Positions 28,922 to 36,662 of a stretch of DNA of 64,000 nt are shown here, one piece after another (the first letter of the stretch is position 1; every line of letters begins with the position of its first letter). Location of the stretch: NCBI RefSeq assembly GCF_003051005.1, contig NZ_QAOW01000002.1:481462-545461 (forward strand). The letters run 5' to 3'. A program made the translations under genes and the position numbers. Below the pieces are notes generated by a model. That model searched no databases, was not told the DNA's origin, and saw only the letters and a list, made by a program, of their open reading frames with translations. This stretch comes from Rhodococcus sp. OK519. GTDB taxonomy: Bacteria; Actinomycetota; Actinomycetes; Mycobacteriales; Mycobacteriaceae.

Positions 28922-29977
28922 TCAGGCGTGTGCGGTGAAGCCGACCTGGCCGGGACGCCGGTTCGGGGCGTACCCGAGCCGGGCGAGCGTCTCGTCGGCA
29001 TCCTTGTAGGAGGTCCCGATCTTGTAGATGTCGCGGGCCTCCTTACCCGTGGCGATCTCGCGGCCGAGTTCCTTCGCGACGCGCACCAACTGACGGACCT
29101 GCTCGGCGGAGGTGATCTTGACCTCGCCGCTGGGTGCCCACAGGTTGTCCTCGTTGCCGCAGCGCGGGTGCAGACCCATCGCGATCGCCATCGTGTTGAC
29201 CGGCAGCACGCTGCGCATCAACGTCTCGAGTGTCAGGCAGGCGCCATCCGGGACCCGGTCGATGAACTGCATCATGTTGTACGGGTTCGGGCCGTCGAAG
29301 CCACCACCGATCGCCACCCATGTCAGATTCAGCGGGCCGGTGTAGACGCCGCGGCGGATCAGCCGCTCCACGGTCTCGAGCTGCGGAATCGACGAGAGCT
29401 GGAAGTGCGGCTGGATGCCGGCGGCCTGCAGACGACGCAGATGCTCCTCGACCCACTCCGGTCCGGCCGGGACGGTCATCTCACGGTAAGTCGCGGCGAG
29501 CTCGGCATTCTCGAGCGAGGTGCCCTTGATGTCGCCCGCCGTCATCAGCTCCATGATGTTCATCTGGCTGGTGTTGATCGCGATCGTGACCTGGTCCGGC
29601 TTCGGGTCCAGCTCGGCGAGCATGTGCCGGACATCGTCCGAGAGCCACTTCGCGTCCGCACCATCACCTTCCGGCGCGAACGAGATCGAGCCACCGACCT
29701 GCAGGATCATGTCCGGCACTGCCTCACGGAGACGACCGAGGAGTTCGTTGAACTTCGAGAGCCGCTTGGAGCCCTTCCCGTCCTCCTCGCGAACGTGGAT
29801 GTGCAGGACGGTCGCGCCGGCCTCGTAGCAGTCGACGGCCTGCTGGACGTGCTCGTCCATCGTCAGCGGCAGGTCCTCGGGGAAGTCCTCCACCGCCCAC
29901 TCCGGACCGTACGGCGCGACGGTGATGACCAGCTTGTCCTGGATCTCGGGGAAGAGTGCATCGTCATGGAAATGCAT
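28922..29977 (-). CDS. Beta-keto acid cleavage enzyme (BKACE, DUF849/Kce)
   Basis: BKACEs condense a beta-keto acid with acetyl-CoA and split it to acetoacetate plus a shortened CoA ester. The Kce founding member acts in lysine fermentation. The 351-residue TIM barrel shows the zinc ligands TVLHIHVREEDGKGS (His-x-His), ILQVGGSISF, IAINTSQMNIM, and GLHPRCGNEDNLWAPSGE near the C-terminus with the conserved Glu-Asp. ATG 29977 (MHFHDDALFPEIQDK) is the start. The acetoacetate formed could be used by the CoA-transferase encoded at 35.2-36.6 kb. The specific keto acid is unknown. Confidence 0.88.
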   Translation of the reverse strand: MHFHDDALFPEIQDKLVITVAPYGPEWAVEDFPEDLPLTMDEHVQQAVDCYEAGATVLHIHVREEDGKGSKRLSKFNELLGRLREAVPDMILQVGGSISFAPEGDGADAKWLSDDVRHMLAELDPKPDQVTIAINTSQMNIMELMTAGDIKGTSLENAELAATYREMTVPAGPEWVEEHLRRLQAAGIQPHFQLSSIPQLETVERLIRRGVYTGPLNLTWVAIGGGFDGPNPYNMMQFIDRVPDGACLTLETLMRSVLPVNTMAIAMGLHPRCGNEDNLWAPSGEVKITSAEQVRQLVRVAKELGREIATGKEARDIYKIGTSYKDADETLARLGYAPNRRPGQVGFTAHA

Positions 29978-30024
29978 TGGGTGACTCCGTTTCTCGATGG
30001 CAATTCGAACTGATCGGAAGGTGT

Positions 30025-30921
30025 TCAGAAGGGGCGGTCGCCCACGACCCCGGCCCGCTCCATCTTGCGAACGGCCGGCCAGTAGTCCTGGACCGCGTAG
30101 TGCTGGGTGGACCGGTTGTCCCAGATCGCGACGCTGTTCGGCGTCCACCGCCAGCGCACCTGGTATTCCGGGATCGTGGCCTGGCTCTGCAGGTACCGCA
30201 GCAGCTCACCGGCGCCGGGCGCGTAGTCGATGCCGCACCGGACGTTCTCCTCGGTGTGGAAGTTCGTCAGGTGCGTCGCGAAGCTGTTGACGAACAGGAT
30301 CTTCTCGCCCGTCTCGGGATGTGTGCGGACCACCGGGTGTTCGGCGTCCGGGAAGCGCTCCTTGAGTTCGAGGCGCTGCTCCATCGGCATCCGCGCTCCG
30401 AAGGACGCCTCGATGCTGTGCCGGGCGCGTAGTCCCGCGATCTGCTCCTTCACCCGTTCCGGAAGACGCTCGTACGCGAGCGCCATGTTCACCCAGATGG
30501 TGTCGCCGCCGACGGCCGGGCCCTCCACGCACCGCAGCACGCAACCCATCGGAGGGTTCGCTCGCCACGTCGCATCACAGTGGTAGGCGTTCTCGAAGGC
30601 CTCGCGCGGGCTGTCGAGATCCTTGTAGATCCGGACCAGCCCCGGGAACTCGGGATCGCTGCCGACCACAGGGTGATCCTCGAGCGAACCGAAACGCTGG
30701 GCGAGCGCAACGTGCTCGGCCCGGTTCAGGTCCTGATCCCGGAAGAAGAGGACCTTGTACTTCAGCAGCAGCGACTTCAGATCGGCGAACAGGTCGCCGT
30801 CGCGGGACACCTCGGCGAGATCGACGCCGTAAAGTTCCGCACCGATGCTGCAGGTCAGTGGCCGGGCGTCCATCCCTGTGACGGTCGCCCGAAGATCCTG
30901 TGCGCGTTCGACAGTGGTCAT
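30025..30921 (-). CDS. TauD/TfdA-family 2-oxoglutarate dioxygenase
   Basis: Members hydroxylate substrates using Fe(II), oxygen and 2-oxoglutarate. The facial triad is visible as AYHCDATW (His-x-Asp, about residue 115) and RSTQHYAVQDYW (the distal His, about 275), with the 2-oxoglutarate-binding Arg in PAVRKMERAGVVG. The N-terminal part (LLLKYKVLFFRDQDLNRAEH) and GDTIWVNMALAYERLP match the family. Within this cluster it may hydroxylate or cleave the primary substrate before beta-keto acid formation. TauD relatives act on taurine, phenoxyacetates and betaines. It is 32 bases downstream of the oxidoreductase gene. Confidence 0.87.
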   Translation of the reverse strand: MTTVERAQDLRATVTGMDARPLTCSIGAELYGVDLAEVSRDGDLFADLKSLLLKYKVLFFRDQDLNRAEHVALAQRFGSLEDHPVVGSDPEFPGLVRIYKDLDSPREAFENAYHCDATWRANPPMGCVLRCVEGPAVGGDTIWVNMALAYERLPERVKEQIAGLRARHSIEASFGARMPMEQRLELKERFPDAEHPVVRTHPETGEKILFVNSFATHLTNFHTEENVRCGIDYAPGAGELLRYLQSQATIPEYQVRWRWTPNSVAIWDNRSTQHYAVQDYWPAVRKMERAGVVGDRPF

Positions 30922-30953
30922 GACGCTCTCCTCTACAAGCTCGGAAGTCGGAA

Positions 30954-31931
30954 TCAGAAGGAGAAGACCGACGAGCCGATGCTGATGCCCGATTCCAGGT
31001 CGCGATGGGCCTGTTCGGCCTCCTCGAGCGCGTAGTGTTGGTTGATCTCGATCTCGATGCGTCCGGCCTCGACGTGCCCGAACAGTTCACCGGCCAGTTC
31101 CGCACGCTCGGCAGGATCGGCGATGTAGTCGGCGAGCGCCGGTCGGGTCACGAACAGAGATCCCTTGACCGCCAGCTGCATCGCGTCGATGGGCGGGATC
31201 GGGCCGGACGCTGTCCCGAACGCCACCAGCAGGCCCCGACGCGCCAACGAGTCGATCGACGACTGAAACGTGGACGCACCGATGCTGTCGTACACGACCG
31301 GCACGCCCGCCCCGCCGGTGAGTTCACGCACCCGCTCGGCGACGTTCTCCCGCGTGTAGACGATCACCTCGCCACAGCCGTGAGCACGAGCCACCTCGGC
31401 CTTGGCATCGCTCGAAACCGTTCCGATGACGTTGATGCCCAGCAACTTTGCCCACTGACAGAAGATCAGCCCGACGCCGCCCGCGGCAGCGTGCAGCAGG
31501 ACGGTGTCGCCGGCCTTCAGCGAGGGTTGGATCCGTCGCAGCAGGTAGGACGTGGTGAGACCGCGCATCGTCATCGCGGCGGCCGTCTCGAAGGCGATGC
31601 CGTCCGGCAGCGCGATCAGGTGTTCGGCGGGCATGACCCGCTCGGTGCTGTATGCGCCCAGCGGGCTGCCGGTGTAGGTCACGCGGTCGCCGGCGTGAAA
31701 GTCGACTACTCCGTCGCCCACCGCCTCGACGACACCTGCCGCCTCCACACCCATTCCCGCGGGCAGCGGCGCCGGGTACAGACCGGTCCGAAAGTACGTG
31801 TCCGCGAAGTTCAGGCCGACCGCCTCGTGTCGGATGCGCACCTCACCGGGTCCGGGATCGCCGACCTCGACGGCCTCCCACTTCAGCACCTCGGGGCCAC
31901 CGGTCTCGTAAATGCGAATCGCCTTGGCCAT
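30954..31931 (-). CDS. Quinone oxidoreductase/zinc-free alcohol dehydrogenase family
   Basis: This MDR-superfamily protein of 325 residues begins MAKAIRIYETGGPEVLKWEA, the hallmark of NADPH:quinone oxidoreductases. The nucleotide-binding glycines are in VLLHAAAGGVGLIFCQWAKL (about residue 150), and VGLNFADTYFRTGLYP and GVVEAVGDGV are conserved. The catalytic zinc Cys/His set is absent. It could reduce an enone or quinone intermediate, or oxidise a hydroxyl to the ketone that the BKACE needs. The start is ATG 31931 after AAGGAGGGTGTT. It is the first gene of the leftward operon and divergent from the AraC-type gene. Confidence 0.85.
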   Translation of the reverse strand: MAKAIRIYETGGPEVLKWEAVEVGDPGPGEVRIRHEAVGLNFADTYFRTGLYPAPLPAGMGVEAAGVVEAVGDGVVDFHAGDRVTYTGSPLGAYSTERVMPAEHLIALPDGIAFETAAAMTMRGLTTSYLLRRIQPSLKAGDTVLLHAAAGGVGLIFCQWAKLLGINVIGTVSSDAKAEVARAHGCGEVIVYTRENVAERVRELTGGAGVPVVYDSIGASTFQSSIDSLARRGLLVAFGTASGPIPPIDAMQLAVKGSLFVTRPALADYIADPAERAELAGELFGHVEAGRIEIEINQHYALEEAEQAHRDLESGISIGSSVFSF

Positions 31932-32088
31932 AACACCCTCCTTGATCATGAGCCGGACCCGTACCGGCCGGTCCACTCGCGCAGTTTCGAAAAATGCGGG
32001 GCCACAACCTCGTTCGAGCCGAAGGTCGATCGGTGTGACCCAGATGACACGACAGTATCGATTCCGCGGAGATCGCACATACCCTGGA

Positions 32089-32117
32089 GGGACATATTTC
32101 TGTCCAATTCGGGACAT
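32089..32117. promoter_or_regulatory. Direct repeats typical of an AraC-type site
   Basis: GGGACAT occurs at 32089-32095 and 32111-32117, 22 bases apart (two helical turns), with an intervening TGTCC that makes the first copy part of a GGACA/TGTCC dyad. AraC proteins bind such tandem half-sites. The element lies between the divergent oxidoreductase and AraC genes. The related TGTCCCGAA occurs again at 33240-33248. Confidence 0.5.
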
Positions 32118-32211
32118 TGGCGGTAGTCTGCGTCACACCCGCATCGAGTCGTGTCGTGGCACACACCTACCCTTGCGGGACAGTCGGAGCCACCGAAGGA
32201 GGGTGACGCGG

Positions 32212-33222
32212 GTGCCGAGACCCCTCGCGCGATACGCCGCACTGACCGGATACATCGAGCTCAGCCGCACTCTGCACATCGAACCGGTGGAGCTGATGCG
32301 GTCCGTCGGACTCGACCCCGCCGGCCTCGACCTGCAGGATCGCTGGGTACCGGCGGCGGCCGTCGCCCGACTGCTCGAGCGATCCTCCGCCGCGTCCGGG
32401 CGACAGGACTTCGCGCTGCGGCTCGCCGAGCACCGACGACTCTCGACGCTCGGCCCCCTCAGCGTGAGTATTCGCGAGGAGCCCGACGCGCGTAGTGCGC
32501 TCCGGATGCTGATCCGGTACCAGCACATGTACAACGAGGCGCTACACATCCGCCTGTCCGAGCGAGACGGACTGTCCGTGATCCGGGTCAGCATCGAACC
32601 GGGTGAACCCATGCCGGTGCGACAGTCGGTCGAACTCGCGGTGACCGTGGTCCATCAACTGCTGCGCAGCCTGCTCGGCGACCATTGGCATCCGGTGTCC
32701 GTCTCGTTCGAGCACAGTGCTCCGACCGACGATTCCACCCACCGACGCATGTTCGGCGCACCGCTGGCCTTCGACAACGACTTCAGTGGAATTGTCACCT
32801 ACACAGGCGATCTGAACGAGCCGAACCGACTCTCCGACCCTCACTCGCGGTCGTACGCCAGGCAGTTCCTCGATTCACTCTCCGCCCCCGAGGAGCCGAC
32901 GATCGCCGGCCGCGTGCGCGAGCTCGTCGAACTACTCCTGCCGACCGGCCGGTGCTCTATCGATCAGGTGGCACGCAGCCTCGGCGTCGATCGCCGGACG
33001 GTCCACCGCCACCTCGCCAAGTCCGGGCAGACCTTCACGTCAGTCCTGGACACCACCCGCGTCGAACTCGCCAACCGGCTGGTCGGTGGTCAGCGCTACT
33101 CGTTCACGGAGATCTCCGAGATGCTCGCCTTCTCGACGCCGAGTAGCTTCTCCCGCTGGTTTCATCAGCAATTCGGCGTCAGCCCGCGCGCCTGGCGTAA
33201 GCAGACGACAACTCCCACCTGA
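32212..33222 (+). CDS. AraC-family regulator of the BKACE cluster
   Basis: The 336-residue protein has the arabinose-binding-like N-terminal domain common in actinobacterial catabolic regulators (ALTGYIELSRTLHIEPVELM, LGPLSVSIREEPDARSALRM). The C-terminal AraC DNA-binding domain (about 240-336) has two helix-turn-helix units: CSIDQVARSLGVDRRTVHRH, and YSFTEISEMLAFSTPSSFSR followed by FGVSPRAWRKQ. GTG 32212 is preceded by GAAGGAGG at a usable distance. It sits at the centre of the divergent catabolic genes and probably activates both sides in response to a pathway compound. Confidence 0.82.
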   Translation: MPRPLARYAALTGYIELSRTLHIEPVELMRSVGLDPAGLDLQDRWVPAAAVARLLERSSAASGRQDFALRLAEHRRLSTLGPLSVSIREEPDARSALRMLIRYQHMYNEALHIRLSERDGLSVIRVSIEPGEPMPVRQSVELAVTVVHQLLRSLLGDHWHPVSVSFEHSAPTDDSTHRRMFGAPLAFDNDFSGIVTYTGDLNEPNRLSDPHSRSYARQFLDSLSAPEEPTIAGRVRELVELLLPTGRCSIDQVARSLGVDRRTVHRHLAKSGQTFTSVLDTTRVELANRLVGGQRYSFTEISEMLAFSTPSSFSRWFHQQFGVSPRAWRKQTTTPT

Positions 33223-33239
33223 CCACGGGTCGGCACCCG

Positions 33240-33337
33240 TGTCCCGAAATGCACAGAATCCCGTCCCGCAGGGGTAATCATCTGGGGCCGCATCGGGATA
33301 ACGTGATGTGCGCCACGTTCCGAACGAACGGGAACGT
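33240..33337. promoter_or_regulatory. Candidate regulatory sites upstream of the rightward catabolic genes
   Basis: TGTCCCGAA at 33240-33248 is the inverse of TTCGGGACA at the 32109-32117 repeat, so the same regulator may bind here. ACGTTCC (33315-33321) and GGAACGT (33331-33337) form a separate perfect 7-bp inverted repeat with a 9-base spacer. Both lie before my chosen start at 33384. Confidence 0.45.
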
Positions 33338-33383
33338 CGCCCCATCACTCTCCCCTGCCGATCTCCGCGAAACGAGTGCTGCC

Positions 33384-33767
33384 TTGACCACGAATCCCGA
33401 AGCGACACCCACCCCGACGATCGATCGCCTGCACGACGAGGGCAACTGGAACCCCCTGTGGGATACGCTTTCTCGCTGGGATCCGGAATGGACCGAACAG
33501 TTCATGGCAATGAACGCGACGCCGATCCGCCGCGGCGTGTTCTCGCCCGAATTCGTCGAACTGCTCAGCATCGCGATCGACGCCGCGGCCACCCACCTGT
33601 ACGCGCCGGGCGTCCGACGCCATATCCGCGCCGCCCTCGAACTCGGCGTGACCCGCGAGCAGATCCTCACCGTCCTCCAGATGGTCAGCGTGCTCGGCAT
33701 CCATGCCTGCAACCTCGGCGTCCCGATCCTCGAAGAAGAACTGACCGCGTTCGAAGCCCGGTCCTAG
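33384..33767 (+). CDS. Carboxymuconolactone decarboxylase/AhpD-like protein
   Basis: The 127-residue helical protein resembles the CMD family: DRLHDEGNWNPLWDTLSRWD, then GVFSPEFVELLSIAIDAAAT, RRHIRAALELGVTREQILTV, and VSVLGIHACNLGVPILEEEL. The AhpD CxxC redox pair is absent (a lone Cys in HACNLG), so peroxidase function is unlikely. A role as a small decarboxylase or isomerase in the catabolic cluster is possible. The start is uncertain. TTG 33384 lies after a strong inverted repeat. ATG 33306 would place that repeat inside the gene. Confidence 0.7.
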   Translation: MTTNPEATPTPTIDRLHDEGNWNPLWDTLSRWDPEWTEQFMAMNATPIRRGVFSPEFVELLSIAIDAAATHLYAPGVRRHIRAALELGVTREQILTVLQMVSVLGIHACNLGVPILEEELTAFEARS

Positions 33768-33841
33768 CCGGCATCCGGGCGCTGTTCGCGTATATCGCTG
33801 CGGCGCCACCCCAATCAGCCCAGTCGCCTCCAGGAGCACCC

Positions 33842-35221
33842 ATGGGACTGTCACCCACGCCGACCGGCCAACCGGCCGGAACCATCGAAGACGATCGCTC
33901 CGAGCAGGTCGCCGCCCCGGCGCCGGAGCGCCCACGATCCCGGATCTACCCGTGGCTCGTCGCCGGTCTCGCCTTCGCATTGCTGTTGTCGGACTACATG
34001 TCCCGACAGGTTCTCAGTGCCGTCTTCCCGATGCTCAAAGCAGATTGGGCGCTGTCCGACTCCCAACTCGCCTCGCTCACGAGCGTCGTCGCGCTGATGG
34101 TCGGTCTGCTCACCTTCCCGCTGTCGCTGCTCGCCGACCGGTGGGGTCGGGTCCGCAGCCTCGTCCTGATGGCTGTGATGTGGAGCCTGGCCACGCTGTG
34201 CTGCGCGATCGCCTCCAACTACGAGCAGATGCTGGCCGCGCGGTTCTTCGTGGGCGTGGGCGAGGCCGCGTACGGCAGCGTCGGCATCGCGTTGGTCCTG
34301 AGCGTGTTCTCTTCGCGGAAGCACGCATCGTTGAGCGGCCTCTTCATGGCCGGTGGTTCCTTCGGTTCCGTGGTCGGCGTCTCGCTCGGTGGAGTGATCG
34401 CCGTCAACGTCGGGTGGCGCTGGTCGTTCACGGCGATGGCGGTACTGGGGCTCATCCTCGTCGCACTGTTCCGGGCCGTGGTCACCGAGTCGCGTCTCGC
34501 ACAGTACGCGGTGCACGACGATCCGGTCGCCGAATCCGACGGCGTCGCCCCGGCGATCCGGGTTCCCGTGTCCACCCTGTTCACCAATCCCGCGGTGTGG
34601 TGCGTCTACCTCGCGGGCGGCTTCCAGATGTTCACCGCGGCCGTCCTGCTGTCGTGGACGCCCAGCTTCTTCAACCGGTACTACGACATGGCACTCGACA
34701 AGGCCGGCGCGGTGGCCGCGCTGTTCGTCCTGCTGGTCGGCACCGGAATGGTGGTGTGCGGCATCATCACCGACCGCGTGAGTCGCACCGATCCGGCCCG
34801 CAAGTGGATGACGGCCGTCGTCTTCTGCACGATCTCCCTCGTGGCGCTCGGCATCGGATTCCGCTTGGGCACCGGTGCGCCCCAGCTGATCCTGCTCGGT
34901 GTCGGCGCCTTCTTCTCCGCGGGATGCTCCGGACCGACCGCCGCGATGGTCGCCGGCCTCACCCACGAATCGGTCCGTTCGTCCGCGCTGGGTACACTCA
35001 CCATCGCCAACAATGTTCTCGGATTGGCGTTGGGCCCCTTCGTCATCGGCATCCTCGCCGATCGCCTGGGACTGATCGAGTCCCTCTCACTCGCACCCCT
35101 CTTCTACATCGCCGCCATCGCCGCACTCCTCGTCGGCAGGCGCGTCTATCCGGCGGGCCTGCGCAAGCTCGCCACACAGAGCACCGCGCCCGCGCGCGTC
35201 GGTGACGTCGAGACAATCTGA
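33842..35221 (+). CDS. MFS transporter, organic-anion type
   Basis: The 459-residue protein has about 12 membrane segments and the MFS A-motif between helices 2 and 3 ([18 protein letters not shown]) and a copy between helices 8 and 9 ([16 protein letters not shown]). The arrangement is that of the acid:proton or anion:cation symporter group taking up carboxylic and aromatic acids. It probably imports the growth substrate of the cluster. ATG 33842 follows AGGAGCACCC. It lies 74 bases after the CMD-like gene and 15 bases before the CoA-transferase genes. Confidence 0.85.
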   Translation: MGLSPTPTGQPAGTIEDDRSEQVAAPAPERPRSRIYPWLVAGLAFALLLSDYMSRQVLSAVFPMLKADWALSDSQLASLTSVVALMVGLLTFPLSLLADRWGRVRSLVLMAVMWSLATLCCAIASNYEQMLAARFFVGVGEAAYGSVGIALVLSVFSSRKHASLSGLFMAGGSFGSVVGVSLGGVIAVNVGWRWSFTAMAVLGLILVALFRAVVTESRLAQYAVHDDPVAESDGVAPAIRVPVSTLFTNPAVWCVYLAGGFQMFTAAVLLSWTPSFFNRYYDMALDKAGAVAALFVLLVGTGMVVCGIITDRVSRTDPARKWMTAVVFCTISLVALGIGFRLGTGAPQLILLGVGAFFSAGCSGPTAAMVAGLTHESVRSSALGTLTIANNVLGLALGPFVIGILADRLGLIESLSLAPLFYIAAIAALLVGRRVYPAGLRKLATQSTAPARVGDVETI

Positions 35222-35236
35222 GACGGAAAGGTATTC

Positions 35237-36001
35237 ATGAGCAAGATCTACACATCGGCGGCGGACGCCGTCGCCGACATCCCGTCCGGGTCGTCCCTGG
35301 CCGTCGGAGGCTTCGGACTGTGCGGCATTCCGGATGTCCTCATCGCGGCGCTCGCGGCCGGCCCGGCAACCGACTTCGAGGTGTTCTCCAACAACTGCGG
35401 CACCGACGGCCACGGCCTGGGAACACTACTCGAGGACAGGCGCATTCGACGGGTGACAGCGTCGTACGTCGGAGAGAACCGGGAGTTCGCCCGCCAGTAC
35501 CTGTCGGGCGAACTCGAGGTGGAGTTGACGCCGCAGGGCACGCTCGCCGAGAAGATGCGCGCGGGCGGGGCCGGGATCCCGGCCTTCTTCACGCCGTCCG
35601 GCGTCGGTACGCCCATCTCCGAGGGCGGTCTGCCGTGGCGGTACGCCGCGGACGGTTCGGTGGCGCTCGCGTCGCCGCCCAAGGAGGTCCGGGTGTTCGG
35701 TGGCCGCGACTATGTCCTCGAGGAGTCGATCACCGCCGACTTCTCACTGGTGCACGCCATGGTCGCCGACACCGAGGGCAACCTCGTGTTCAACAAGGCC
35801 GCAATGAATTTCAACCCACTCGCGGCGATGGCCGGGCGGGTGTGCGTCGCCCAGGTCGAGGTGATCGTCGCGGCCGGCGAACTCGACCCCGAGCAGATCC
35901 ATCTGCCGGGCATCTTCGTCGACCGCATCGTGCACATCGGACAGCAGGACAAGAAGATCGAGAAGCGGACCGTTTCGGCCGCGGAGGAGGGCACACGATG
36001 A
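35237..36001 (+). CDS. 3-oxoacid CoA-transferase subunit A
   Basis: With subunit B it moves CoA from succinyl-CoA (or another donor) to a 3-oxoacid such as acetoacetate. The conserved subunit A motifs are present: [20 protein letters not shown] (the GGFGxCGxP signature, about residue 25), [14 protein letters not shown] and [20 protein letters not shown]. The 254 residues are the usual length. ATG 35237 follows GGAAAGGTATTC. Its stop overlaps the subunit B start (ATGA). In this cluster it would activate acetoacetate released by the BKACE, or the substrate itself. Confidence 0.9.
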   Translation: MSKIYTSAADAVADIPSGSSLAVGGFGLCGIPDVLIAALAAGPATDFEVFSNNCGTDGHGLGTLLEDRRIRRVTASYVGENREFARQYLSGELEVELTPQGTLAEKMRAGGAGIPAFFTPSGVGTPISEGGLPWRYAADGSVALASPPKEVRVFGGRDYVLEESITADFSLVHAMVADTEGNLVFNKAAMNFNPLAAMAGRVCVAQVEVIVAAGELDPEQIHLPGIFVDRIVHIGQQDKKIEKRTVSAAEEGTR

Positions 36002-36645
36002 CCGCGGTGGTCGAGACTGTCGGCTGGACGCGCGAGCAGATGGCTGCCCGCGCCGCACAGGAACTCGTGTCCGGCGAGTACGTCAACCTCGGAATCGGTC
36101 TGCCGACGCTGATTCCCAACCACCTGCCCGACGACGTCGAGGTGACGCTGCACAGCGAGAACGGCGTCCTGGGGACCGGCCCCTACCCCACCGAGGACGC
36201 CGTCGACCCGGATCTGATCAACGCCGGCAAGGAAACCGTGACGGTGAACGCGGGCGCGTCGTTCTTCGACTCCGCCATCAGTTTCGGGATGATCCGCGGC
36301 GGCCACATCGACACCGCCGTGCTCGGGGGCATGCAGGTCTCCGCGACCGGAGACCTGGCGAACTGGATGGTGCCGGGGAAGATGGTCAAGGGCATGGGCG
36401 GCGCGATGGACCTGGTCCACGGCGCCCGCCGCGTCATCGTGCTGATGGAACACACCGACAAGACGGGCGCCGCGAAGATCGTCGAACGGTGCTCGCTGCC
36501 GCTGACCGGCCGCGGCGTCGTCCACCGCATCATCACCGATCTGGCCGTCATCGATGTGACGGAGGCCGGGTTGGTCCTGCGCGAGTGCGCGCCCGGGGTC
36601 ACCGAGGAGCACGTGCGGGCCGTGACGGACGCGGCCCTGCCCTGA
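35998..36645 (+). CDS. 3-oxoacid CoA-transferase subunit B
   Basis: The subunit carries the catalytic Glu in [14 protein letters not shown] (the SENG motif, about residue 52), which forms the CoA thioester intermediate. Other family text includes [39 protein letters not shown] and [19 protein letters not shown]. At 215 residues it is full length. It is translated with subunit A through a 4-base overlap and ends the rightward run. The next gene is convergent, 17 bases away. Confidence 0.9.
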   Translation: MTAVVETVGWTREQMAARAAQELVSGEYVNLGIGLPTLIPNHLPDDVEVTLHSENGVLGTGPYPTEDAVDPDLINAGKETVTVNAGASFFDSAISFGMIRGGHIDTAVLGGMQVSATGDLANWMVPGKMVKGMGGAMDLVHGARRVIVLMEHTDKTGAAKIVERCSLPLTGRGVVHRIITDLAVIDVTEAGLVLRECAPGVTEEHVRAVTDAALP

Positions 36646-36662
36646 CGCAGCGAGGGGTGGGA

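Noticed and set aside
33851..34966. 371-codon leftward frame under the MFS gene
   Set aside because: Glu/Gln/Arg/His-rich shadow frame of a membrane protein gene.
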